Origin: Natrinema pellirubrum DSM 15624
Lineage (GTDB): Archaea; Halobacteriota; Halobacteria; Halobacteriales; Natrialbaceae
Reading direction: 5' to 3'
Assembly: GCF_000230735.2 (NCBI RefSeq)
Contig: NC_019962.1
Span: 3,348,001 to 3,412,000, forward strand
Length of the DNA: 64,000 nt
The notes beneath the pieces are model-generated. The model was given only the letters and a program-made list of their open reading frames with translations, searched no databases and was not told where the DNA came from. Position 1 is the first letter of the stretch, and each line of letters opens with the position of its first letter. Shown in pieces: positions 1 to 6,629 of the stretch. Both the position numbers and the translations under genes were made by a program.

Positions 1-1050
1 GCCGAACACCCCTACGTCAAAGGCGAGGTCGAGGGGTTCGATATCGACGTGGTCCCGTGTTTCCGGCTCGAGTCCGCGACGGAGATTCGGTCGGCCGTCG
101 ACCGCACGCCGTTTCATACGCAGTATCTCCAGCAACGGCTCGACGACGAGCTTGCGGGGGACGTTCGGCTCACGAAGCAGTTCCTCAAGGGGATCGGCGT
201 CTACGGAAGCGACCTCCGAACGCGCGGGTTCAGCGGCTATCTTACGGAACTCCTCGTGTGCGAGTACGGCGGCTTTCGACCGCTGCTCGAGGCCGCAGCG
301 GACTGGCGACCGCCGGTGGAACTCGATCCCGAGGATCACGGGACGAAGACGTTCGACGATCCGCTGGTGATCATCGATCCGACCGATCCGGAGCGTAACG
401 TCGCCGCCGTCTGTTCGGCGGCGAACGTCGCCCGGTTCCAACACTACGCCCGGTCGTTCCTCGAGTCGCCGCGTTCGGCGTTGTTCGAACCGGAGACGGC
501 CGAGCCGCTGACCGAAGCGGAGCTGCGCGACCACCTCGAGCGCCGTGGGACGACTCCCGTCGCCGTCCGTTTCGACGCCCCGGACCTCGTCGAGGACCAA
601 CTCTATCCACAGCTCCGGAAGTCACTGGACGGGATCACGCGAGGGCTCGACGAGCGCGGGTTCGACGTCTTCCGGGCGACGACGATGGCCGACGGGGACG
701 CCGTCGTCTTCGTCGAACTCGCGGTGAGCGAGCGGCCCGGAGTCGAGCGCCACGAGGGGCCACCGGTCCACGTTCGCGACCATGCCGGCGGGTTCTACGG
801 CGCCTACGCGGACGATCCCCAGTCGTACGGCCCGTTCATCGAGGACGACCGATACGTCACCGAGCGCGAGCGGGAGTTCACGACCGCCTGCGAGTTCCTC
901 GAGAGCGACCGGCTCTTCGACGTGGGACTGGGCGCACACGTCGAGACGACGCTCGAGGACGGGTACGAAGTGCTGGTCGGCAAGGAGGTCACGGCGTTGA
1001 TCGCGACGTTCGGTGCGGAACTCGCGGCCTATTTCGAGCCGCGACCCTGA
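1..1050 (+). CDS. cca: CCA-adding tRNA nucleotidyltransferase, 5'-truncated by window edge
   Basis: The C-terminal 349 residues of an archaeal class I CCA-adding enzyme, which builds or repairs the CCA end of tRNAs from CTP and ATP. The frame is open from the first base, so the start lies outside the window; family members are near 450 residues. The visible protein begins with a segment containing EGFDIDVVPC, which fits the third catalytic aspartate region, followed by the conserved SAVDRTPFHT block; the first two catalytic aspartates must lie upstream. It converges on the deacetylase gene with 9 bp between stops. The family is clear from the sequence; nothing looks broken. Confidence 0.93.
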   Translation, partial: AEHPYVKGEVEGFDIDVVPCFRLESATEIRSAVDRTPFHTQYLQQRLDDELAGDVRLTKQFLKGIGVYGSDLRTRGFSGYLTELLVCEYGGFRPLLEAAADWRPPVELDPEDHGTKTFDDPLVIIDPTDPERNVAAVCSAANVARFQHYARSFLESPRSALFEPETAEPLTEAELRDHLERRGTTPVAVRFDAPDLVEDQLYPQLRKSLDGITRGLDERGFDVFRATTMADGDAVVFVELAVSERPGVERHEGPPVHVRDHAGGFYGAYADDPQSYGPFIEDDRYVTEREREFTTACEFLESDRLFDVGLGAHVETTLEDGYEVLVGKEVTALIATFGAELAAYFEPRP

Positions 1051-1059
1051 GCCGGATCG

Positions 1060-2094
1060 CTAGTAGTGATCGTCCAGTTCGACGTCGAGGTCGTGTGCCT
1101 CGAGGACATCCTCGAGGGTCGATTCGGCGTTGTCGTCGGGCTCGTCGTCGGGCTCGATCGGTTCGCGGCCGTCGAAGGTCTCGTGGACCATCGCGACGCT
1201 GTCGGCGAGGACGTCCAGGCCGTATCCTCCCTCGAGAATGAAAGCAAGCGCGGCGTCGGTATCTTCAGCGAGGGTTCGAACCCGGTCGCTCAACAGGGCA
1301 TAGGCCTCCGTCGAGAGTCGGATCCGCGAGATAGGGTCGTGACGGTGGGCGTCGAAGCCCGCGCTGATCAACAGGAGGTCGGGATCGAAGTCGGTGAGCG
1401 CGGCGGCAATGGGGCCGTCGACGGCGGCGAGATACTCGCCGTCGTCGGTACCGGCCGGCATGGGAATGTTCATCGTCGTCCCCTCGCCGTCGCCCTCACC
1501 GGTCTCGTCGATATCGCCGGAGCCAGGATAGAGCCCCTGTTCGTGGAGCGAGACGAAGAAGACGTCACCGCGGTCGTAGAAGATGTCCTGCGTGCCGTTG
1601 CCGTGGTGGACGTCCCAGTCGAGGATCGCGACCCGATCGACGTCGTAGGCGTCGTGATCGAGTGCGTGCTGGGCGGCGACGGCGACGTTGTTGACGAAGC
1701 AAAACCCCATCGCGTTGTCGTAGACCGCGTGGTGACCCGGCGGACGCCCGATCGAGAAGGGCGTCTCGCGGCCCGTCGCTCCCTCGAGGGCTTCTTCGGC
1801 GGCCCAACAGGCTAACCCCGCACTCCGGGAGGCCGCGTCCCACGTTTCCTCGACGGCGGTGGTGTCGGGGTCCCAGCTGCCGCCGCCGTCGGCACAGAAC
1901 TCTCGGACCGACTCGAGGTACTCGCGCTCGTGGACGGTCGCCATCGCATCGAGGTCGCAGGGGTCGGCCTCGACGTACTCGACGCCGTGTTTTTTCTGCA
2001 GCCGTTTGCGGATCGCCCGTAGCCGGTCCGGCGACTCGGGGTGGCGCGAACCGGGATCGTGTGCGAGACAGATCTCGCTGTAGCCGAACTGCAT
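1060..2094 (-). CDS. hdaI: Histone deacetylase family protein (class II-like)
   Basis: A 344-residue zinc-dependent deacetylase of the HDAC/AcuC/acetylpolyamine family. It shows the expected blocks in order: RPPGHHA (active-site histidines), DWDVHHGNGTQ (Asp/His zinc ligands), SAGFDAH (second Asp ligand) and LEGGYGL. It starts 4 bp after the stop of the double-histone gene, so the two are probably co-transcribed; Haloferax volcanii has a similar histone/HdaI neighbourhood (from memory). The natural substrate in haloarchaea could be acetylated protein lysines or a small acetylated amine; the sequence alone does not decide. The histone neighbour makes protein deacetylation attractive but remains an inference. 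Confidence 0.92.
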   Translation of the reverse strand: MQFGYSEICLAHDPGSRHPESPDRLRAIRKRLQKKHGVEYVEADPCDLDAMATVHEREYLESVREFCADGGGSWDPDTTAVEETWDAASRSAGLACWAAEEALEGATGRETPFSIGRPPGHHAVYDNAMGFCFVNNVAVAAQHALDHDAYDVDRVAILDWDVHHGNGTQDIFYDRGDVFFVSLHEQGLYPGSGDIDETGEGDGEGTTMNIPMPAGTDDGEYLAAVDGPIAAALTDFDPDLLLISAGFDAHRHDPISRIRLSTEAYALLSDRVRTLAEDTDAALAFILEGGYGLDVLADSVAMVHETFDGREPIEPDDEPDDNAESTLEDVLEAHDLDVELDDHY

Positions 2095-2098
2095 CTGC

Positions 2099-2530
2099 TC
2101 ACTCGAACAACGAGAAGTAGGTCTCGATGTCGTCGTCGGTGATCGTTCGCCGGTCGGCGTGGCGCGCGAGGATCGCCGCCGCGCGGGCGACGTTGTCGGC
2201 GTAGTCCTCGAGAATGTCGGCCAGTGCCACCCGGGCGTCCATCGAGACGCGATATCGGTCGTCGATCTCGAGTCGGGCGATGCGGTCGACCGGTGCGACC
2301 GGTAACTCGAGGTCGTCCTTGTCGACGACGCGTTCGACGCCGAAATCCTGGGCCATCAGCGTCTTGCGCCCGTCCGCCGTCGCCTCCTCGGCGGCGTCGA
2401 TCGCGAGTTCGCTCCCGTGTTCCTGGATCCGCGTTGCGAGTTCCTTCGACGCGTCGGCACTCACCCGAAGATCGCCCGCGTTCCGCCGGATGATCGTATC
2501 CACCGGGGCGAACGGGAGTTCGACGTTCAT
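2099..2530 (-). CDS. hstA: Archaeal histone, fused double histone fold
   Basis: A 143-residue acidic protein made of two histone folds in one chain. Each half begins with a similar block (ELPFAPVDTIIRRNAGDLRV and ELPVAPVDRIARLEIDDRYR), followed by the long central helix and an ending such as LMAQDFGVERV or TITDDDIETY. The fused doublet is the usual haloarchaeal form and would fold as an intramolecular dimer. In bacteria-like chromatin of haloarchaea this protein may act more as a regulator than as a bulk packager. It lies between the deacetylase (4 bp downstream) and the replication protein A gene (66 bp upstream), all on the minus strand. Confidence 0.93.
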   Translation of the reverse strand: MNVELPFAPVDTIIRRNAGDLRVSADASKELATRIQEHGSELAIDAAEEATADGRKTLMAQDFGVERVVDKDDLELPVAPVDRIARLEIDDRYRVSMDARVALADILEDYADNVARAAAILARHADRRTITDDDIETYFSLFE

Positions 2531-2596
2531 ATATTCATAGGCGAAGCTAACTCCCTTAACGCTTTTCCTAGGCGCTCGATGAGGTTGCTCGCGACC

Positions 2597-4081
2597 TCAG
2601 AACACGTCGTTTGCCTCGAGGCGGCCGTCGCGGACGACCCCTCGGGCGGTTACCTCCTCGCCGAGCCCGACGTCGACGTCGGTCGCGACGCTCATGGTCG
2701 TCTCTCCATCATCGAGGACGACCGGGCTCCCGGCCTGCACGACGACGCCCGTGAACTCGAGTTCCTCGCCGTCGGTCGGCTCGTCGGAGGTGACGGCAGC
2801 GCCGTCGGTGGCGGCGGTTTTAGCCGCTGAATCGGCGGGGTCGCCGTCACCGGTTGAGTCCGCCGTGCCGGTTCCGTCGGCCGCGGTCTCCTCGGCCGCG
2901 CTTCCGTCGCCGGCGAACGCGGAGAGCCCCGCGTTCTCGTCGCTCGAGCCGTCGGCCTCCTCGCCGGCCGCCCCCGAGTCGGACTCGAGGACCGTCACCG
3001 TCGACTGCCAGCCCGCGGAGGCCTCGAGGTCGTCCTGCCAGCCGTCCTGAATCTCGACATCGCCGAGGGCGACCTCGTCGCCGGGGCCGATATCGATGTC
3101 GGCTTTCTCGCCCCACAGCGCCACGCGGATGTCGTCGGTCGCGTCCTGAACCCGGATGTTGCGGACCTGTCCCTCCGAGCCGTCGTCGCGGTCGAAGGTC
3201 CGCTTTGGGTCGGCCGAACGGACGACGCCAGCGAGATCAACCGTTTGACCGATTTCGACGTCTTCGATGGGCGTACTCTCCGGGACGTACTCGACTTCCT
3301 CGTCGACTTCCTCGACCGCACCGCGGTTGCCGACGTGTAACTCGAGTTGGCCGTCGCGTTCCTTGACGTAGCCGTCGACGACCTCGACGGTCGTCCCGGC
3401 CTCGAGTTCGGTCGCGAGGTCGGCCCGTTCGTCCCACAGCGTGACGCGGATCCGGCCGGTCGAATCGCCCAGCACGAGGTTCGAGACCTTCCCCTCGGAG
3501 CCGTCGTCGCGGTCGAAGGTGCGGACGCTGTCGGTATCGAGCAGCAGACCGACCAAATTGACGTTCGAGAGGCCAAGCGAGAGGTCCTCGATGGCGTAGG
3601 TGTCGGAAACCTGCACCTCGACCTCGGTGTCGTCGTCGGGTTCGACGTCGTCGACGCTGACCTCGACGCCGCTAAAGCCCTCCTTGGGACGGCCCTTGAT
3701 CCGGAGGACCTGCCCCTCCTCGAGTTCCCCGATCGCGGCCTCGGCGTGGTCGTCCCAGAACGCGGCCCGCACCGAGCCGGTCTCGTCGGCGACCTCGACG
3801 TTGACGACCTGGCCGTCCTCGTCCTCGCCGTCACGTTCGAACGTTCGTTTCTCGCCGATCGAGATCACCTTGGCGACGAACTTCGCCTCCTCCATGCCGG
3901 GCTCGATGTCGGCGATCCCGCCGACTTCGCTCTCGCCGATCTCGTGAGCGATGAGCATCGCCGCCGTCTCCTCGTCCGCGAGCCCACCCATCTGCTCGAC
4001 TTTCTGCTCGACGGCCTCGCGAAACTCCTCGAGGGAGACGTCGGCCTCGAGGTCCTCGTATACGCCCTCGATATCGCTCAT
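2597..4081 (-). CDS. rpa2: Replication factor A-type single-stranded DNA-binding protein with several OB folds
   Basis: A single-stranded DNA-binding protein of about 494 residues. After an N-terminal helical segment there are three tandem RPA-type OB folds with a repeated signature (RTFDRDDGSEG followed by strands ending in LWDE or LWGE), then a low-complexity Ala/Asp/Thr/Gly linker and a short C-terminal OB-like domain ending LEANDVF. It would protect ssDNA in replication and repair. I chose the ATG at 4081 (MSDIEG); in-frame ATGs at 4096 and 4111 are alternatives. No RPA-associated protein gene is adjacent, which fits the Rpa2 lineage; the Rpa2 label rests on remembered Haloferax synteny. 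Confidence 0.9.
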   Translation of the reverse strand: MSDIEGVYEDLEADVSLEEFREAVEQKVEQMGGLADEETAAMLIAHEIGESEVGGIADIEPGMEEAKFVAKVISIGEKRTFERDGEDEDGQVVNVEVADETGSVRAAFWDDHAEAAIGELEEGQVLRIKGRPKEGFSGVEVSVDDVEPDDDTEVEVQVSDTYAIEDLSLGLSNVNLVGLLLDTDSVRTFDRDDGSEGKVSNLVLGDSTGRIRVTLWDERADLATELEAGTTVEVVDGYVKERDGQLELHVGNRGAVEEVDEEVEYVPESTPIEDVEIGQTVDLAGVVRSADPKRTFDRDDGSEGQVRNIRVQDATDDIRVALWGEKADIDIGPGDEVALGDVEIQDGWQDDLEASAGWQSTVTVLESDSGAAGEEADGSSDENAGLSAFAGDGSAAEETAADGTGTADSTGDGDPADSAAKTAATDGAAVTSDEPTDGEELEFTGVVVQAGSPVVLDDGETTMSVATDVDVGLGEEVTARGVVRDGRLEANDVF

Positions 4082-4264
4082 TCTATGCTCGTGCATGGGT
4101 AGCCCGCGCATAAGCGTTATCCATTCGGCGTCCCGGCCGGTGCCGGACGGCTGCCGACGATCCGGCTCCGTCGGTCGATTCTGATCGCGTCGAACCGCCG
4201 CGGCCGGCCGCTCGCTCGAGGGGGTGCCAGTGGGGAGTCACGCCCTCGACTGGCCCCGGTTCTG

Positions 4265-4272
4265 TATATAAA
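4265..4272. promoter_or_regulatory. Strong TATA-like box upstream of tRNA-Arg
   Basis: TATATAAA is the most AT-rich hexamer run in this stretch. Just downstream lie an inverted repeat TTCAC (4275-4279) / GTGAA (4291-4295) and a perfect palindrome CCTTTCGAAAGG (4315-4326). No gene starts 25-30 bp away on either strand, so it may be a distal promoter for tRNA-Arg or, read leftwards, a distant one for the rpa gene. Confidence 0.4.
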
Positions 4273-4327
4273 CCTTCACGTTTAGACCATGTGAATCAGG
4301 GACGACGACGGGGTCCTTTCGAAAGGG

Positions 4328-4335
4328 CTTTAATG
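4328..4335 (+). promoter_or_regulatory. Box A (TATA) of tRNA-Arg
   Basis: CTTTAATG is centred about 27 bp before the first base of tRNA-Arg, the usual archaeal box A spacing. The palindrome CCTTTCGAAAGG ends immediately before it, where the BRE would be. Confidence 0.6.
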
Positions 4336-4358
4336 TTCACCGGGGTATGAAGAGATGA

Positions 4359-4431
4359 GTCCTGATAGGGTAGTGGACTATCCTCTTGGCTTGCGGAGCC
4401 AGGGACCGGAGTTCAAATCTCCGTCAGGACG
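4359..4431 (+). tRNA. tRNA-Arg (anticodon GCG)
   Basis: A complete cloverleaf without intron. The acceptor stem GTCCTGA (4359-4365) pairs with TCAGGAC (4424-4430), and the discriminator is G4431. The D arm is GGGT/ATCC. The anticodon stem TTGGC/GCCAG encloses the loop TTGCGGA, giving anticodon GCG for CGC codons; the closing pair is U-G. The T arm CGGAG/CTCCG carries TTCAAAT. CCA is not encoded. The 3' end of this tRNA is repeated just downstream, which marks the gene as a likely past integration target. Confidence 0.95.
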
Positions 4432-4436
4432 TTTCT

Positions 4437-4480
4437 CTTCAGCACAAAACCGCGAGCGTAGCGAGCGGTTCGTGCTGAAG
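4437..4480 (+). repeat. Long imperfect hairpin directly after tRNA-Arg
   Basis: Arms of about 15 bp (4437-4453 and 4465-4480; CTTCAGCAC pairs with GTGCTGAAG and AACCGC with GCGGTT) enclose the haloarchaeal-type loop motif GAGCGTAGCGAG. It could terminate or process the tRNA transcript. Related GAGCGAAGCGAGC-like palindromes recur near 4524 and 4691. Confidence 0.55.
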
Positions 4481-4490
4481 GAAACTCATA

Positions 4491-4566
4491 CACGGAGATT
4501 TGAGCAGGGAAGTCGCAGCGGCCGAGCGAAGTGAGGCCGACCGTCTTCCCGTGTTCAAATCTCCGT
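4491..4566. repeat. Inverted copy of the tRNA-Arg T-arm segment
   Basis: CACGGAGATTTGAG at 4491-4504 followed by GGGAAG is the approximate reverse complement of CTTCCCGTGTTCAAATCTCC at 4545-4564, so the tRNA-derived fragment sits in a large inverted repeat. The loop again holds a GAGCGAAGTGAGG-type motif. Confidence 0.5.
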
Positions 4567-4573
4567 CAGGACG
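4553..4573 (+). repeat. Exact 21-bp duplicate of the tRNA-Arg 3' end
   Basis: Bases 4553-4573 are identical to 4411-4431, covering the last T-stem base, T loop, 3' T stem, acceptor strand and discriminator of tRNA-Arg. Such displaced tRNA 3' ends are the usual mark (attachment-site half) left when an element integrates into and later leaves a tRNA gene. No integrase gene is visible in the 120-bp gap or elsewhere in the window. Confidence 0.7.
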
Positions 4574-4662
4574 CTCACTCCTTACGAGTGCTTCACGATG
4601 TTCAGCACTCGCTGCGTCGTTCGGTCCTGACGTGCCCAACGCTCGCTAACGCTCGCGTTGGA

Positions 4663-4675
4663 CTCCGTCAGGACG
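4663..4675 (+). repeat. Second, shorter tRNA-Arg 3'-end fragment (13 bp)
   Basis: CTCCGTCAGGACG repeats tRNA-Arg 4419-4431 exactly. An inverted piece, GTCCTGAC, lies at 4624-4631. With the 21-bp copy this suggests more than one integration or excision event, or internal rearrangement of the same scar. Confidence 0.55.
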
Positions 4676-4749
4676 CGTTTCTGCCGAGACAACTCGAGAG
4701 CGAAGCGAGCGGCTGCTGTCGATGAAACTTGTCCGCGGAAATTGGCGAA

Positions 4750-5145
4750 TCAACTCGAGCGAACTGTCCGATAGCCGTCGACGGCTTCAGTCAGGACGTA
4801 GCCGACGATCGTCACGCCGATAACGGCCCGTCCGATCGTCCTGAGTTCGATCGTTACGATGGTCTGCTCACCGTTAACGGCGAGTACAGCACCTGCGACG
4901 AGGAGGACGATGAGAACCGCGAGATATCGCCATCGTGCGGACGGTGGCACGTCGCTGCCCTCATTTCGGAGCGCGAGGTACAGATGGCCGCCGCCGAGTG
5001 CGATCCCGTAGAATACGAGTACCACTGCGATTTCCACCATGTCTGAGTTGAAATCGAGGCCATACGCCACAAAACCAGCCACGAGTACCCCCACAAACGC
5101 CAGCAGTATGGCCCCGAGATAGACGACGACTTCGCGGCTGTTCAT
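4750..5145 (-). CDS. Small four-helix membrane protein, unknown function
   Basis: A 131-residue protein starting MNSREVVVYLG with four predicted membrane helices (about residues 5-27, 36-54, 66-84, 98-118). I chose the ATG at 5145 because a strong TATA-like box lies 25-35 bp upstream; longer in-frame extension would run through the RNase P RNA gene. It is a paralogue of the protein at 23030-23422: both have YLA after helix 2, a basic/aromatic turn (ARWRYLA versus SRLRFAA) before helix 3 and a GYR ending after helix 4. I do not recognise a function. Confidence 0.7.
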   Translation of the reverse strand: MNSREVVVYLGAILLAFVGVLVAGFVAYGLDFNSDMVEIAVVLVFYGIALGGGHLYLALRNEGSDVPPSARWRYLAVLIVLLVAGAVLAVNGEQTIVTIELRTIGRAVIGVTIVGYVLTEAVDGYRTVRSS

Positions 5146-5167
5146 ATCAGAACAAAGCGTGACAGCG

Positions 5168-5180
5168 AATAAATAACTTC
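5168..5180 (-). promoter_or_regulatory. TATA-like box for the 4-TM protein gene
   Basis: Read on the minus strand this is an AT-rich run containing TTATTTATTC, about 25-35 bp before the ATG at 5145, in the gap between the 3' end of RNase P RNA and the coding region. It supports a leaderless start there. Confidence 0.6.
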
Positions 5181-5224
5181 TGTCGGAGTTTCTGCGAGGA
5201 TAGCGACCGCTCGAGGGCGAAAAC

Positions 5225-5862
5225 TGGGTGAGAGGAGTAAGCCCCCTTCTGTTCGGCCCGGCATTCGGCTGAGCGTCCACGCCGTCCGCGGCGGTGCCGC
5301 GGGGCGTTCGGGCTACCACGGCGCGGACTTGCACCGGTGAGGGTTCGCCGTTCCATCGCTCCTCGGCCGTCGGTGTGCGGTCGATCACGACGTTCGCGGT
5401 TCTCGCGCCGAGGGCGCTCCGAACCGCGCTCGTGACCCGTGGATTCGAACCACGGTTTGACGACCGCACACGGCTCGCGGCGTCCGCCGCTCGCCCGTTC
5501 GGCGGTTCCCACCGCCTCACGTAACGTGGGCGCAAAGCGCCCACGCGTTCCCTCTGCGGGTCAACTCCCCTTCCTCTCGGTCGGGTTCGCACGCGTCATG
5601 GGTCGGGCCGAGACGTGTCGTTTCTGTTCCAGAGCCAGCGGTCTCCCGCTCCGGACTTGCGTCCGGTCACCTGCCCGAACAGGTGGGGGGACTTTCCTCG
5701 CGAGCGTGATGCGTCCCGAAGGGACGGATCACGTTATGAGCGTTGCGCGTCCTGGAGGGACGGGCAACGGTAGAGCGCGGGGCACCCCGGAGGGGCGGCC
5801 CGCACTAGGTGGCCGCGCCGTTGCCGGTGCGACCATCGCGGCGGCCGGGCTCTCTCTCCCAC
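5225..5862 (-). ncRNA. rnpB: RNase P RNA (catalytic RNA of ribonuclease P), expanded
   Basis: The RNA that removes 5' leaders from tRNA precursors. On the minus strand it carries the universal CR-I block GAGGAAAGTCC (near 5688-5698), a CR-IV-like segment GGTGCAAGTCCGCGCC (near 5320-5336) and the CR-V block ACAGAAGGGGGCTTA (near 5238-5252). P1 is supported by TGGGAGAGAGAG (5850-5861) pairing with CTCTCACCCA at the 3' end (5225-5237) with one mismatch. A TATA-like box sits 25 bp upstream of the inferred 5' end. The ~638-nt length is well above the roughly 300-480 nt I expect for archaeal relatives; the excess lies between P1 and CR-I, where three similar hairpins occur in tandem. Ends are approximate. 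Confidence 0.88.
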
Positions 5863-5882
5863 TCGATCTAGGCTCGTGGGGC

Positions 5883-5890
5883 GAATAAGT
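5883..5890 (-). promoter_or_regulatory. Box A of the RNase P RNA gene
   Basis: ACTTATTC on the minus strand is centred about 25 bp upstream of the inferred 5' end of the RNA near 5862, which independently supports that end. Confidence 0.55.
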
Positions 5891-5966
5891 CCCCCGGTCG
5901 GGGACGCAAAAAACAGCCAGTGACGAATGGAAGCGTTTTAGGACGACTATCCCCTTGTCCATCTGT

Positions 5967-6566
5967 ATGTCCCAGCGACAGGGCGTCGACCTCTCCTACG
6001 AAGACGGGGCTCGCGCGGTCGAACTCGCGCGAGAATCCGTCGAATCCTACGTACAACACGGGCAACGAGAACAACCGGGCAGTATGCGCGAAGCCTTCTA
6101 CGAGCGGACCGGGGCGTTCGTCCGCCTCGAGTCGACCCGCGGCCGGGGGAGCCTGCGGGGCTGTGCGGGCGGCTACCACTCGGATGACCAGCTCGGCCAC
6201 GTCATCGTCGACGCGGCCATCGAGGCCGCCAGCGAGGACTCCTGTGGCTCCGAGGTCAGCCCCTCGGAGCTGCCGAACCTCACGGTGTCGGTCTGTACGG
6301 TCAAGAGCGTCGTCCTGACGGACGATCCGCTGGCCGACCTCGAACTCGGCACGCACGGCGTCGCCATCGACGGCGGCGAAGGCGGCTGGCTCTACCCGAC
6401 TGTTCCCGTCGAGAACAACTGGAGCGCCCGCGAGTACCTCGATCGGACCTGCCGGAAGGCGAAGCTCGCCCCGGGGGCCTGGCAGAACGACGACGTCGTC
6501 GTGACGCTGTTCGAGGGGCAGGTCTTCCGCGAGCGCGAGGCCGACGGCAGCATCGAAGAGATCTAG
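5967..6566 (+). CDS. AMMECR1 domain protein
   Basis: A 199-residue AMMECR1-family protein with the diagnostic LRGCAGG loop near residue 70 and the YPTVPVENNWSAREYL block near residue 150. Relatives occur in archaea, bacteria and eukaryotes; in several archaea they are linked to the radical-SAM AmmeMemoRadiSam group, and no biochemical role is settled. I use the ATG at 5967 rather than a TTG 12 bases earlier: GTTTTAG lies about 30 bp upstream, fitting a leaderless mRNA. It diverges from the RNase P RNA gene. Confidence 0.9.
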   Translation: MSQRQGVDLSYEDGARAVELARESVESYVQHGQREQPGSMREAFYERTGAFVRLESTRGRGSLRGCAGGYHSDDQLGHVIVDAAIEAASEDSCGSEVSPSELPNLTVSVCTVKSVVLTDDPLADLELGTHGVAIDGGEGGWLYPTVPVENNWSAREYLDRTCRKAKLAPGAWQNDDVVVTLFEGQVFREREADGSIEEI

Positions 6567-6629
6567 ACGCCACGTTGTTTTCCGCCGCTCGATCCGTCTC
6601 GAACGCGAAGCGACGGCTGTCGTCCGGAA

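Noticed and set aside
5437-5455. A separate tRNA gene around the TTCGAAT loop
   Set aside because: No acceptor stem or anticodon arm can be formed within 75 bases; the segment lies inside RNase P RNA.
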